64,000 bases of DNA from Alphaproteobacteria bacterium (lineage in GTDB: Bacteria; Pseudomonadota; Alphaproteobacteria; Caulobacterales; Caulobacteraceae), in NCBI GenBank assembly GCA_018820205.1, contig JAHJOK010000009.1, positions 1-64,000 on the forward strand, written 5' to 3'. The translations under genes and the position numbers were made by a program. Shown piece by piece: positions 26,628-35,441 of this stretch. The notes beneath the pieces were generated by a model. The model was not told the origin of the DNA. It ran no database searches and saw nothing but the letters and a program-made list of their open reading frames with translations. The first letter of the stretch is position 1. Every line of letters begins with the position of its first letter.

Positions 26628-27917
26628 ATGGCGAGCACCACGGGTTTTATTCTTGGCCGGGAGCCCGATGGCCAAACCCACCGGAAGGTCGGTTTTGCGA
26701 CAGTATTGCGGGCCCCTCCCGGGGCGAGTGGTCTGGTGTCCGATGCCTCGGACACACCTGCCGCCGTGTTCGCCCCGACCGGGGCGGGTAAGAAGCGTAA
26801 CATTCTCCTTCCGACACTACTCTCGGCGGACAATCCAGCCATCGTACTGGACGTAAAGGGTGAACTGGCACGGGAATCAGCAGACTTCCGACGCTCGATC
26901 GGACATGAGGTGCATGTCCTCGATGCTTGGAACCAGGTCGTCGAGAACACAGACAGCTTCAACCCGCTGGACACCCTCGACGGACAGTCGCCGAGCCTTG
27001 CGGACGACGCCTACGCCCTCGCCCGCCTGCTCGTGGATCTAGCGCCCATAAAGGAGGCTTATTGGGACGAGAGCGCCCAATCCGTGGTCGCAGGTCTGAT
27101 CGCCCACGTCGTGTCATGCGAGAAGGAGAGCGATCCGTCGCTCCGCCGCGTTTGGCAGCTCCTGACCTGCGATGACGTCATCTACGGACTTGCGGTGCTG
27201 CTCGACACTTTGCCGGTGGCTCCCTTCGCACGGGCCCAGATCGCCAGTCTCCTAGCCCTCAGCGCGGACAACACGCGCTCCTGCATCGTCTCGGTCATCC
27301 ATCAGCACCTACGGCTATTCGGCAGCGAGTGCGTGCAGAAGGCGATCGCGACAACAACCTTCGATCTGGATGCCGTCCGGGATGGCCGACCAGTGACGAT
27401 CTACATCGTGGTCCCCCCATCCAAGCTGAAATCGCATGCGGCGCTCCTGCGACTGTGGCTGGCCGCGTTCATGAACCTGATGCTGGAGCGACGGCGTGCA
27501 CCGGAGCGGCCAACCCTCCTGCTGCTCGACGAGATCGCCCAGCTGGGCCGCATGGACCAGATACCCCAGGCCATCACGCTCGCGCGCGGCTACGGCATGC
27601 GCTGCATGCTGGTGCTGCAGAGCTATGGTCAACTCAGGCACACCTATCCGGGCGAGCACGATGTACTGATCGAGAACTGCGGTTCCATCGTCACGTTCGG
27701 CCACGCGTCCTTCAGCATGTCACAACAGATGGCCGCTGTTCTCGGGGATGTGAGTGCAGAAAGGCTTTTCGGGATGACCGCCGATGAGCTGGCAATCAGG
27801 AAACCGGGAGAATCGACCCGCATCATCCGCCGCGTAGACTTCCTCACCGATCCCGAGTTTCGGGGTCTCGCAGGGCCCAATCCGATGTTCGGGACCCGTT
27901 CCCCGCCAGGTCGTTGA
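26628..27917 (+). CDS. VirD4/TraG-family conjugative coupling-type ATPase, soluble form
   Basis: This 429-residue ATPase resembles type IV coupling proteins, which feed DNA or protein substrates into a secretion channel. Walker A is FAPTGAGKKRNILLPTLL (48-65), in which the usual GSGKG is GAGKK. ILDVKGE-type sequence follows (IVLDVKGELA), then Walker B LLLLDEIAQLGRMD near 296-309 and the family's ALTLARGYG-like segment. Membrane helices normally at the N-terminus are absent and the chain is short, so it may be a specialised or degraded form. There is no relaxase, mating-pair or other T4SS gene beside it. It ends near direct repeat B. Confidence 0.83.
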   Translation: MASTTGFILGREPDGQTHRKVGFATVLRAPPGASGLVSDASDTPAAVFAPTGAGKKRNILLPTLLSADNPAIVLDVKGELARESADFRRSIGHEVHVLDAWNQVVENTDSFNPLDTLDGQSPSLADDAYALARLLVDLAPIKEAYWDESAQSVVAGLIAHVVSCEKESDPSLRRVWQLLTCDDVIYGLAVLLDTLPVAPFARAQIASLLALSADNTRSCIVSVIHQHLRLFGSECVQKAIATTTFDLDAVRDGRPVTIYIVVPPSKLKSHAALLRLWLAAFMNLMLERRRAPERPTLLLLDEIAQLGRMDQIPQAITLARGYGMRCMLVLQSYGQLRHTYPGEHDVLIENCGSIVTFGHASFSMSQQMAAVLGDVSAERLFGMTADELAIRKPGESTRIIRRVDFLTDPEFRGLAGPNPMFGTRSPPGR

Positions 27918-27980
27918 GGTGGTTGGAATCTTTGTGGGCGGCTACCGGCGAACAGGCCCGTGGCGCCCCGATGCTCTGCC

Positions 27981-28097
27981 TGCGACCGGTGGAGACAAGT
28001 TTTCGTTGGACTGACAGCACCCCACCCAGTCAGGAACTTATCTCCGGCCGCGCGCGGGGCAAACAGAGACAATTTACTGGCGATGTCTGCCAGCTAG
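27981..28097 (+). repeat. direct repeat copy B (IS6 right end plus flank)
   Basis: This matches 16763-16876 in the same orientation. It starts with an IS6-type right end (TTGGACTGACAGCACC at about 28006-28021) but no IS6 body precedes it here. The flank then runs into the stop codon of the recombinase fragment at 28094. The copies bracket an ~11-kb cargo segment. Confidence 0.85.
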
Positions 28098-28496
28098 GCA
28101 TGTGGCGTGGCTGCAGACCCATTTGGCTCCAATAATCGACGCTGAGCTGCCCAACTCAAGGGGATCGAGGCCTGACGCTTAAGCCGCGAGATCGTTGACG
28201 GATCGAGACGTCCGTTGAGGATCGCGGACTGGATGCCGGGAGCCAGAAACACCCAGCCCAACTTTTCGACTTTACGAAGGGGGACCTGCGCCGAACGAAC
28301 ACGGGTAAGCTGCCGCGCCAATGCCGGTCGCGACGGTTTGAAGGCGTCATGAGCCGCGCGCAGTCGCTTGATCGCATCCAGCCTTGCGGCCTTGGCCTTG
28401 CGCCCCGCTGCGGCATCGCGATCCTCGAGCCAGGTTCTGCCGCCCCGCATTTTCATACGGACGGGGATGGAGATGCGAACGTGGTTCAGCCGCGAA
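28094..28496 (-). pseudogene. C-terminal fragment of a large serine recombinase
   Basis: About 134 codons remain on the minus strand, cut at 28496 by the left end of the IS6 element. The sequence VRISIPVRMKMRGGRTWL corresponds to the late beta segment of recombinase C-terminal domains. IQSAILNGRLDPSTISRL and IPLSWAAQRRLL match their usual ending (I-x-G-x-x-P...L...P-x-x-W-x-x-Q). The catalytic N-terminal half is absent from the window. It probably belonged to an integrative element now disrupted by IS6. Confidence 0.6.
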
Positions 28497-29323
28497 GGCT
28501 CTGTCAGCCCAAACTGATTGCCGGCCGACCGGCTGCCACCTAGCTTGGCCATATGGCCAAGAGCACCAACCCGTTTCGCTACTTCGACAGCTCGCCGGAG
28601 GTGATCCGGTTGGTGGTGATGATGTACGTGAAATATCCGCTGTCGCTGCGGAACGTGGAAGACCTGCTGGCCGAGCGCGGCATCGACATCTGCCATGAGA
28701 CGGTGCGGCTGTGGTGGAACCGGTTCGGCCCGATGTTCGCCGCAGAGATCCGCAGGAAGCGGGTTCACAAGATGCGCGCCTTCACTCACTGGCGTTGGCA
28801 TCTCGACGAAGTTTACGTGAAGATCAACGGCGAGATGCACTACCTCTGGCGGGCCGTCGACCACGAGGGCGAGGTGCTGGAATCCTTTGCCAGCAAGACC
28901 AGGGACAAGGCTGCGGCCCTCACCTTCATGAAGAAGCTGATGAAGCGGCACGGCCGAGCCAAAGCCATCACGACCGACGGGCTGCACTCCTACAAGGCCG
29001 CGATGAAGGCGCTCGGCAACACCGCCAAGCAGGAGGTCGGGCGCTGGGCCAACAACCGGGTTGAGAACTCACACCTGCCGTTCCGCCGACGAGAGCGGGC
29101 CATGCTGAGGTTCCGGCAAATGAAAACGCTGCAGAAGTTCAGCTCTGTCCACGCCGCCTTCCACAACCACTTCAACCAGGACCGCCACCTCATCAGCAGA
29201 GAGACTTACAAAGCTCAACGCTCAGCCGCCCTGGCTGAGTGGCGGACGCTCGCCAGATAGGCTCACCTCGCCTGCCCGAGTTGCGTCTAACTGGAGACGA
29301 GTTAGCGTTGGACTGACAGCACC
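28497..29323 (+). mobile_element. intact IS6-family insertion sequence, 827 bp
   Basis: The left end GGCTCTGTCAGCCCAAACTG (28497) and the right end TTGGACTGACAGCACC (to 29323) form imperfect inverted repeats around a complete transposase. Length fits the family (about 800 bp). The 8-bp flanks differ (GCCGCGAA left, GGCGGAAG right), so no target duplication is visible. That suggests recombination between copies after insertion. Confidence 0.9.
28553..29260 (+). CDS. IS6-family transposase
   Basis: This 235-residue protein is a full-length, uninterrupted IS6-type transposase. An N-terminal HTH region (LRNVEDLLAERGIDICHETVRLWW, ~32-55) is followed by the DDE core: Asp85 in RWHLDEVYVKING, Asp142 in AITTDGLHSY and Glu171 in NNRVENSHLPFRRRERAM. 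The family moves by copy-in cointegration and often assembles pseudo-compound transposons. That agrees with the four partial IS6 copies or ends elsewhere in the window (13.2, 13.3, 16.4 and 43.0 kb). Confidence 0.96.
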   Translation: MAKSTNPFRYFDSSPEVIRLVVMMYVKYPLSLRNVEDLLAERGIDICHETVRLWWNRFGPMFAAEIRRKRVHKMRAFTHWRWHLDEVYVKINGEMHYLWRAVDHEGEVLESFASKTRDKAAALTFMKKLMKRHGRAKAITTDGLHSYKAAMKALGNTAKQEVGRWANNRVENSHLPFRRRERAMLRFRQMKTLQKFSSVHAAFHNHFNQDRHLISRETYKAQRSAALAEWRTLAR

Positions 29324-29396
29324 GGCGGAAGCGACTGCGTCTCCACCGGTGCATCGATCATGGCGGCCGACGCGGACACGTGCAGGCTTTTCAATT

Positions 29397-29427
29397 TTGC
29401 ATCCAATCCATTGACCTATTGCATTCA
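29397..29427 (+). promoter_or_regulatory. promoter with putative GntR-family operator for the AtuA operon
   Basis: Bases 29397-29417 are identical, in opposite orientation, to 42109-42129 upstream of the TonB receptor. The block ends in TTGACC, a -35-like box, with a GTAGAA-like -10 about 17 bases on. A 9-bp motif TTGCATCCA recurs as TTGCATTCA 22 bases later (29419-29427), two helical turns apart and flanking the -35. The site lies ~70-100 bases before the AtuA start. The regulator is probably the GntR protein at 42170-42964 (inference). Confidence 0.7.
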
Positions 29428-29496
29428 CGAACGGTAGAACCGGTCATGAGAAGCCGCAGCGAAGCGGCTCCGCCGCATGTGTGAGGAAGCGAGATC

Positions 29497-30882
29497 ATGT
29501 CGACCGGCCCCATCAAGATTCTCGTGCCGACAGGATCGCTCGGCGCCGGTGCGCTTGAGGACGAGGTCCGGTACGGCATCGCCCAGGGCGCTCACGCCAT
29601 CGCGACCGATGCAGGGTCCACCGACAGCGGCGCGGCCTATCTGGCGCTCGGCATTTCCAAGAACAATCGCGGCTCGGTCAAACGCGACCTGACCATCCTG
29701 ATGAAGGCCGGCGCGGAGGCTGGCATTCCCCTGGTCATCGGCACCAGCGGCCAGGCTGGCGGCGACAAAAACCTGGACTGGACCCGCGATATCGCCGTCG
29801 AGGTGGCCGGGGAACTCGGCATCACGCCGCGGATCGCCCTGCTCTATTCGGAGCAGGACAAGGCGGTCCTCAAGGCCAGGAACGCGGCCGGAAAGATCAC
29901 GCCGCTTGCCCCTCTGGGCGCGCTGGACGACGCCACGATCGACGCTTGCGACCACATCGTCGCCGCCATGGGCCCCGAGCCCTACATGGCGGCTCTGAAG
30001 GCCGGGGCCGACATCATCCTGGGCGGCCGCACGACCGACACCGCCGTCATCGCCGCCTTCGCCCTGCTCCACGGCGCGCCCCAGGGTCCGTCGTGGCACG
30101 CGGGCAAGGTGTCGGAATGCGGGGCCCAGTGCACGGTCCACCGGGATCGCGGATCGGGCGTGCTGATCGCCATCGATCAGGACGGCTTCACCGTCGAACC
30201 CCTGACGCAGGGCAACCAGTGCGACGTCGAGAGCGTCTCGGCCCACATGCTGTACGAGAACAGCGACCCGTTCCGCCTGACCGAACCGGGCGGCGTTCTG
30301 GACGTGACCGCCGCCGTCTACACGCCCGTCGATGACCGCGTGGTCCGGGTCACCGGATCGGTGTGGGAGCCTAAACCCTATACAATGAAACTGGAGGGCG
30401 CCGCCGGCGGCCGCTATCAGACCATCATGCTGGTCGGCATCCAGGATCCCGAGGTCTTGGGCCGGGTGGACGAGTTCCACGACAAGATGCTGGCCGCCCT
30501 CTATGCCCGCACGCACAGCACGATCGGCGCGGCGGCGGGCGACTTCCACATATCGCTGCGCATGTATGGCTGGAACGCCGTCTCGGGCGACACGCCGCCG
30601 GAGGGCACGCCGCCCCCGCGCGAGATCGGCGTGCTGTTCGTCGCCACGGCCGACACCCAGGAGATGGCGTCCCAGATCGCCAAGGCCTGCAACCCGTATT
30701 TCTTCCACTACCCGATCGCGATGACCAAGGAGCTGCCAAGCTACGGTTTCGCCTTCTCTCCGGCCGATATCGACCGCGGGCCGGTGTTCGAGTTCAAGCT
30801 GAACCACGTCGTCCACGTCGACGACCCGATGGAGCTGGTCCGCACCGACTGGATCGACCTGCGCAAGGTGGAGGCCGCCTGA
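29497..30882 (+). CDS. AtuA-family protein (DUF1446)
   Basis: The 461-residue product matches the AtuA/DUF1446 family: the N-terminal KILVPTGSLGAGALEDEVRYG, GTSGQAGGDKNLDWTRDI, a GGRTTDTAVIAAFALLHG segment and the SVSAHMLYENSDPFRLTEPGG block are typical. The family is named for acyclic terpene utilisation in Pseudomonas, but members sit in varied acid-catabolism clusters and the reaction is not settled. An AGGAAG ribosome-binding site lies ~8 bases before the ATG. The stop overlaps the DUF4387 start (ATGA), and the two families are regularly found together. Here it leads an operon for hydroxy-acid breakdown, so terpene use should not be assumed. Confidence 0.9.
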   Translation: MSTGPIKILVPTGSLGAGALEDEVRYGIAQGAHAIATDAGSTDSGAAYLALGISKNNRGSVKRDLTILMKAGAEAGIPLVIGTSGQAGGDKNLDWTRDIAVEVAGELGITPRIALLYSEQDKAVLKARNAAGKITPLAPLGALDDATIDACDHIVAAMGPEPYMAALKAGADIILGGRTTDTAVIAAFALLHGAPQGPSWHAGKVSECGAQCTVHRDRGSGVLIAIDQDGFTVEPLTQGNQCDVESVSAHMLYENSDPFRLTEPGGVLDVTAAVYTPVDDRVVRVTGSVWEPKPYTMKLEGAAGGRYQTIMLVGIQDPEVLGRVDEFHDKMLAALYARTHSTIGAAAGDFHISLRMYGWNAVSGDTPPEGTPPPREIGVLFVATADTQEMASQIAKACNPYFFHYPIAMTKELPSYGFAFSPADIDRGPVFEFKLNHVVHVDDPMELVRTDWIDLRKVEAA

Positions 30883-31190
30883 TGACGACCGTCAATGACG
30901 TCTGCCACCATGTCCGATCCAAGAACGCAGGCCCCTACTGGGTCACCTTCGACCTGTTCTTCAACGGACCCGAAGAGTTCGCCAGATATCATGAGGCCGA
31001 AGCTCTGGGGCCGGACCTCATTCACCGCCTGTTCGGCGCCGACCCGGCTCTGGTCAAACGGTTCGCCGTGCCCAGTCTGAACATGATCAAGATTTCCTAC
31101 GCCCGCACCTCGCCGCAAGGCGGCATGGTCGAGCGGGACATGCACGCCGGACAGCAGTTCGTCCGCCTGCTCGACGTTCCACTGGACTAG
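30882..31190 (+). CDS. DUF4387 domain protein, partner of AtuA
   Basis: This 102-residue protein is the usual length for DUF4387. Recognisable parts are the N-terminal VRSKNAGPYWVTFDLFF and the later LNMIKISYARTSPQGGMVERDMHAGQQF. The family commonly follows AtuA/DUF1446 genes, as here with a 4-nt overlap, and likely forms a complex with it as a small subunit. No catalytic residues are known to me. Confidence 0.88.
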   Translation: MTTVNDVCHHVRSKNAGPYWVTFDLFFNGPEEFARYHEAEALGPDLIHRLFGADPALVKRFAVPSLNMIKISYARTSPQGGMVERDMHAGQQFVRLLDVPLD

Positions 31191-31209
31191 GGCCTCGACG
31201 GAGACATTG

Positions 31210-32211
31210 ATGCCTTCCGCCAACCGCCGCGTCGTCGTCACCCAGCGCTTCTTCGACCGCGAGACCATCGACTATCTCGAGCGCACCGGCTGCGAGGTCG
31301 TCGTCGCCGACCTGCCGCCGGGCCAGGCGGATGGGAACCTGACACAGGGCGAACTCGAGACCATCCTCGCCGGAGCCGCCGGCTGGATCGTGGGTCATGC
31401 CCGGGTCACGCGCGAACTTCTGACTGCGCTGCCCGAACTGCTGGTCGTATCGCGGCGAGGGGTCGGCTACGAGCGGGTCGATCTGGACGCCGTGCGCGAC
31501 CTGGGCCGGGTCGCCTGTATCGCCGCCGGCGGAAACGACGCCTCGGTGGCGGATCATGCCATCGCGATGATGCTGGCTCTGGGTCGCCGCTTCCGCGAGA
31601 GCCAGGACAATATGCTGGCCGGCGACTGGTCGATCCTGATGGGGTCGGACCTGTTCCGGAAGACGGTGGGGATCATCGGTCTGGGCCGTATCGGCCGTAG
31701 TCTGGTCCAGCGCCTGCAGGGTTTCGAGGCCGAGATCCTGGTCGCCGCGCCCGACCGGGACCCGGACTACGCCGCAGCCAAGCGGATCACCTATGTCGAT
31801 CTGCCGGAGCTTCTGAGCCGGTCGGACTATGTCAGTCTGCACGCGCCGCTGACGCCGCAGACGCGGTTCCTGATCAACGCGGAAGCCCTGGCCCTGATGA
31901 AGCCCACAGCCGTCCTGATCAATGCGGCCAGAGGCGGCCTCGTGGACGATCAGGCTTTGCTCGACGCACTGCGCGCCGGGACGATCGCGGGCGCGGGCCT
32001 CGACACCTTCGTCAGCGAAAGCGACCCCGGCTATCGCCCCGTCAGCGAGGCGCTGCTGGCTCTGCCCAATGTGGTCGGCACGCCCCATGCGGCCGCCTCG
32101 TCCCGCGAGGGTCTCGACCGGACCAATCGTGTCGCGGCCATGAGCGTCGTCGCTGTGCTCGACGGCCGGAGCCCGCCGGCCGCTTGCGTCGTGGCCGACG
32201 GGCGCGCCTAG
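31210..32211 (+). CDS. D-2-hydroxyacid dehydrogenase (phosphoglycerate dehydrogenase-like)
   Basis: This NAD(P)-dependent oxidoreductase has 333 residues from the ATG at 31210; a TTG one codon upstream is less likely. The nucleotide motif GIIGLGRIGRSL is complete. The triad is present as Arg in NAARGGL, Glu in SESDPG and His in TPHAAAS. In this operon it sits before a glycerate kinase, so hydroxypyruvate or tartronate-type intermediates reduced to glycerate are plausible substrates. It is a different subgroup from the dehydrogenase at 4165-5115. It could equally act on another 2-keto acid. Confidence 0.88.
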   Translation: MPSANRRVVVTQRFFDRETIDYLERTGCEVVVADLPPGQADGNLTQGELETILAGAAGWIVGHARVTRELLTALPELLVVSRRGVGYERVDLDAVRDLGRVACIAAGGNDASVADHAIAMMLALGRRFRESQDNMLAGDWSILMGSDLFRKTVGIIGLGRIGRSLVQRLQGFEAEILVAAPDRDPDYAAAKRITYVDLPELLSRSDYVSLHAPLTPQTRFLINAEALALMKPTAVLINAARGGLVDDQALLDALRAGTIAGAGLDTFVSESDPGYRPVSEALLALPNVVGTPHAAASSREGLDRTNRVAAMSVVAVLDGRSPPAACVVADGRA

Positions 32212-32219
32212 GTCGACGG

Positions 32220-33524
32220 ATGCCCGTCTCCCCGCCGGTCCTCGACCAACCTCCCAAGACAATCCTGCGGCGGCTGTTCGACGCCGCCGTCGAAGCCGCC
32301 CTGCCGTCGCACAATCTGGCGGCCCGCCTGCCCCCTCCGCCGCGCGGTCGGACGGTCGTGATCGGGGCTGGCAAGGCCGCAGCCTCCATGGCGCAGGCGG
32401 TCGAGGCCGTCTGGACCGGCCCCCTGTCAGGCCTGGTCATCACCCGTTACGGCCATGGCGCCGCCTGCCGCCGGATCGAGGTGGTCGAGGCTGCACATCC
32501 GGTCGTCGATGCAGCGGGTCTGGCCGCGACCAGGGTCCTGATCGACCAGTTGAAGGATCTGACGGCGGACGACCTGGTGCTTTGCCTGCTGTCGGGCGGT
32601 GGATCGGCCCTGCTGGCCGCCCCGGCGCCGGGCCTGACCCTGGGCGACAAGCGGGCCGTCGTCGAAGCGCTGCTGAAGAGCGGCGCGACGATCGCGGAGA
32701 TCAACTGCGTCCGCAAACATCTGTCGGCGGTCAAGGGCGGTCGGCTGGCGGCGATGGCGGCGCCGGCCCGGCTGGTGACCCTGGCCATCTCGGACGTTCC
32801 CGGCGACGATCCGTCGACCCTGGCCTCAGGTCCGACCGTCCCCGATCCGACAACCCGCGAAGAGGCGCTGGCGATCCTGGATCGCGACATGCCCGATGCC
32901 TCGGCCGCCGTAAGAGCACGCCTTCTCGACCCGGCCTCGGAAACCCCCAAGCCAGGCTTGGCTGCCCCCCCTGACTTCCGGATCATCGCCACGCCCGCCC
33001 AGTCGCTGGCGGCGGCCGCCCGTCTCGCCGCCGACCTCGGCTACGCACCCCTGGTTCTCGGCAGCGATCTGGAGGGCGAGGCTCGCACCGTAGCGAAAGA
33101 TCACGCGGCGATCGTGCGGGATATCCTCGCGGGCCGTGGCCCGGTCGCACCGCCCTGCGCCATCCTATCCGGCGGCGAGACGACGGTGACCGTTCGCGGG
33201 TCCGGACGCGGCGGGCGCAACGCCGAGTTCCTGCTGGCCCTGGCGCTCGAGCTCGAAGGCCTGGCGGGCGTCCATGCCCTGGCCGCAGACACGGACGGCA
33301 TCGACGGCTCCGAAGACAACGCCGGCGCCGTCTTCGGCCCCGACCTTCTCGCCCGGGCGGCCGACCGGGGCGTTTCGGCGCGGGACCGGCTCGCGGACAA
33401 TGACGCCTACGGATTCTTCGCCGAGATCGGCGGCCTGATCATGACTGGCCCGACCCTGACCAACGTCAACGATTTCCGGGCCATCCTGATCGATCGCCCC
33501 GCCCTGCCTGAGGACCGGCCATGA
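32220..33524 (+). CDS. glycerate 2-kinase, MOFRL/DUF4147 family
   Basis: The ATG at 32220 gives 434 residues. Family landmarks are LLSGGGSALLAAPAPG, NCVRKHLSAVKGGRLA, SDVPGDDPSTLASGPTVPDPTT, GGETTVTVRGSGRGGRNAEF and the MOFRL part ALAADTDGIDGSEDNAGA. These enzymes phosphorylate D-glycerate to 2-phosphoglycerate with ATP and feed lower glycolysis. The gene lies 8 bases after the dehydrogenase stop and overlaps the next gene by 4. Together with the tartrate-dehydrogenase-like enzyme it supports a hydroxy-acid route ending in glycerate. Confidence 0.9.
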   Translation: MPVSPPVLDQPPKTILRRLFDAAVEAALPSHNLAARLPPPPRGRTVVIGAGKAAASMAQAVEAVWTGPLSGLVITRYGHGAACRRIEVVEAAHPVVDAAGLAATRVLIDQLKDLTADDLVLCLLSGGGSALLAAPAPGLTLGDKRAVVEALLKSGATIAEINCVRKHLSAVKGGRLAAMAAPARLVTLAISDVPGDDPSTLASGPTVPDPTTREEALAILDRDMPDASAAVRARLLDPASETPKPGLAAPPDFRIIATPAQSLAAAARLAADLGYAPLVLGSDLEGEARTVAKDHAAIVRDILAGRGPVAPPCAILSGGETTVTVRGSGRGGRNAEFLLALALELEGLAGVHALAADTDGIDGSEDNAGAVFGPDLLARAADRGVSARDRLADNDAYGFFAEIGGLIMTGPTLTNVNDFRAILIDRPALPEDRP

Positions 33525-34597
33525 GCAACACCCGCCACTATCGCATCGCCGTCATTCCGGGAGACGGCATCGGCAAGGAGGTGGTGCCGGAGGGCTTGCG
33601 GGCGCTCGAGGCGGTCTCGGCCCGCTATGGCTGCACCTTCCAGTTCGACACCTTCGATTTCGCCTCGTGCGACTACTACCTCGCCCACGGCCAGATGATG
33701 CCCGACGACTGGAAGGCGCGGATCGGCGGCCATGACGCCATCTACTTCGGCGCCGTCGGCTGGCCCGAGACGGTGCCTGATCACGTCTCGCTGTGGGGTT
33801 CGCTGATCCAGTTTCGCCGCGAGTTCGACCAGTATGTGAACCTGCGGCCGGTCAAGCTGATGCCGGGCGTGCCAAGCCCGCTGGCGGGACGTGAACCCGG
33901 CGACATCGACTTCTACGTCGTGCGCGAGAACACCGAGGGGGAATACTCCTCCATCGGCGGCAAGATGTTCCTCGGCACCGACCGCGAGATCGTCATGCAG
34001 GAGACGGTCATGACGCGCACGGGCGTCGACCGGATCCTGAAATACGCCTTCGACCTGGCCCAGAAGCGCGACAAGAAACACCTGACCTCGGCGACCAAGT
34101 CGAACGGCATTTCCATCACCATGCCCTATTGGGACGAGCGGGTTGAGGCGATGGCGCCGGCCTATCCCGAGGTGCGCTGGGACAAATACCACATCGACAT
34201 CCTGACCGCCCATTTCGTCCAGCACCCGGACTGGTTCGACGTGGTCGTGGCCTCCAACCTGTTCGGCGACATCCTGTCGGACCTGGGACCGGCCTGCACC
34301 GGCACCATCGGCATCGCCCCGGCCGGCAATATCAATCCGGAGCGGACCTTCCCTTCCCTGTTCGAGCCCGTGCATGGCTCGGCCCCGGATATCGCCGGCC
34401 GGTGGATCGCCAATCCGGTCGGCCAGATCTGGTCGGCGGCCCTGATGCTGGATCATCTGGGCGAGCCGGAAGCGGCGGCCGCCGTCGTCGCGGCGATCGA
34501 GGAAGTCTTGGCTCAGTCTTCGCTGCGTACGCGCGATCTGGGCGGGCCGCTCGGCACCGTGGACTGCGGCAAGGCGATCGCGGCGGCGATCCGCTGA
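33521..34597 (+). CDS. tartrate dehydrogenase/D-malate dehydrogenase-like (isopropylmalate dehydrogenase family)
   Basis: This 358-residue enzyme belongs to the beta-decarboxylating dehydrogenases. IAVIPGDGIGKEV is at the N-terminus, and the active-site strip RENTEGEYSSIGG, the NAD motif EPVHGSAPDIAG and the metal-binding VVASNLFGDILSDLG are all present. The TtuC-type subgroup oxidises tartrate or D-malate; the segment LWGSLIQFRREFDQYVNLRP is typical of it. The start overlaps the glycerate kinase stop. Products could be oxaloglycolate or, by decarboxylation, glycerate, which the kinase next door would use. Substrate choice among tartrate, malate and a substituted malate remains open. Confidence 0.87.
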   Translation: MSNTRHYRIAVIPGDGIGKEVVPEGLRALEAVSARYGCTFQFDTFDFASCDYYLAHGQMMPDDWKARIGGHDAIYFGAVGWPETVPDHVSLWGSLIQFRREFDQYVNLRPVKLMPGVPSPLAGREPGDIDFYVVRENTEGEYSSIGGKMFLGTDREIVMQETVMTRTGVDRILKYAFDLAQKRDKKHLTSATKSNGISITMPYWDERVEAMAPAYPEVRWDKYHIDILTAHFVQHPDWFDVVVASNLFGDILSDLGPACTGTIGIAPAGNINPERTFPSLFEPVHGSAPDIAGRWIANPVGQIWSAALMLDHLGEPEAAAAVVAAIEEVLAQSSLRTRDLGGPLGTVDCGKAIAAAIR

Positions 34598-34640
34598 CCG
34601 ACACCCGCATCTCATCAATACCTTCATACGGAGAGACAAG

Positions 34641-35420
34641 ATGACAACAGCTTCGAAAGTCGCACCCGGCCTGCGGGACGGCATTTCACCGGAAGAATGG
34701 GCGGCGCGCGTCGATCTGGCCGCAGCCTATCGTCTGGTGGCTCTGTATGGTTGGGACGATCTGATCTTCACCCACCTGTCGGCGCGCGTGCCCGGGCCTG
34801 AACATCATTTCCTGATCAACGACTACCAGAACATGTTCGAGGAAATGACGGCCTCGAACCTGATCAAGATCGACCTGGACGGCAACAAGGTCGATGACGT
34901 GCCCGGCATGGTGAACAGCGCGGGCTTCATCATCCATTCCGCGCTCCACATGGCGCGAGAGGACGCCAATGCGGTGATCCACCTGCACACGCCGCACGGC
35001 CAGGCGGTCTCGGCCATGAAAGAAGGGCTGACGCCGCATACCCAGACGGCCATGATCGCCCACCATGGCGTCGCCTATCACGATCATGAGGGCATCGCGA
35101 CCGAACTGGGCGAGCGCGAGCGAATCGTCGCTGACATGAGTGACAAGGGCGCTCTGATTCTGAGAAACCACGGCACCCTGACGGTGGGGAACACGGTGGC
35201 GGAGGCCTTCCTGCGCATGTATTTTCTGGAGCGTGCCTGCCAGGCCCAGGTTTTGATGCTCGCCGCCGGCAGGGACGGGCTGAACGAGCCGCCGGAAGGC
35301 GTGCCCGACATCGTCAAGGGCCAGACCCAAGCGCCCGTCATGCGGATGGCCGCTGATTATCTGGCCTGGCCCGCCCTGCTGCGAAAGCTGGACCGGATCG
35401 ACCCGAGCTACCGGAACTGA
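34641..35420 (+). CDS. class II aldolase/adducin family protein
   Basis: This 259-residue zinc-type aldolase-fold protein has HLHTPHGQAVS, giving two metal-ligand histidines, and a third in RNHGTLTVGNTVAEAF. The N-terminal ALYGWDDLIFTHLSARVPG is the usual binding strip. Class II aldolase/adducin proteins cleave or decarboxylate hydroxy-acid or sugar-acid derivatives. It is last in the rightward operon, 43 bases after the tartrate-dehydrogenase-like gene, with a GGAGAG ribosome-binding site. It may split the carbon skeleton produced upstream; the chain length of the substrate is unknown. Confidence 0.87.
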   Translation: MTTASKVAPGLRDGISPEEWAARVDLAAAYRLVALYGWDDLIFTHLSARVPGPEHHFLINDYQNMFEEMTASNLIKIDLDGNKVDDVPGMVNSAGFIIHSALHMAREDANAVIHLHTPHGQAVSAMKEGLTPHTQTAMIAHHGVAYHDHEGIATELGERERIVADMSDKGALILRNHGTLTVGNTVAEAFLRMYFLERACQAQVLMLAAGRDGLNEPPEGVPDIVKGQTQAPVMRMAADYLAWPALLRKLDRIDPSYRN

Positions 35421-35441
35421 CGCGACGGCGCCGGACGACGA

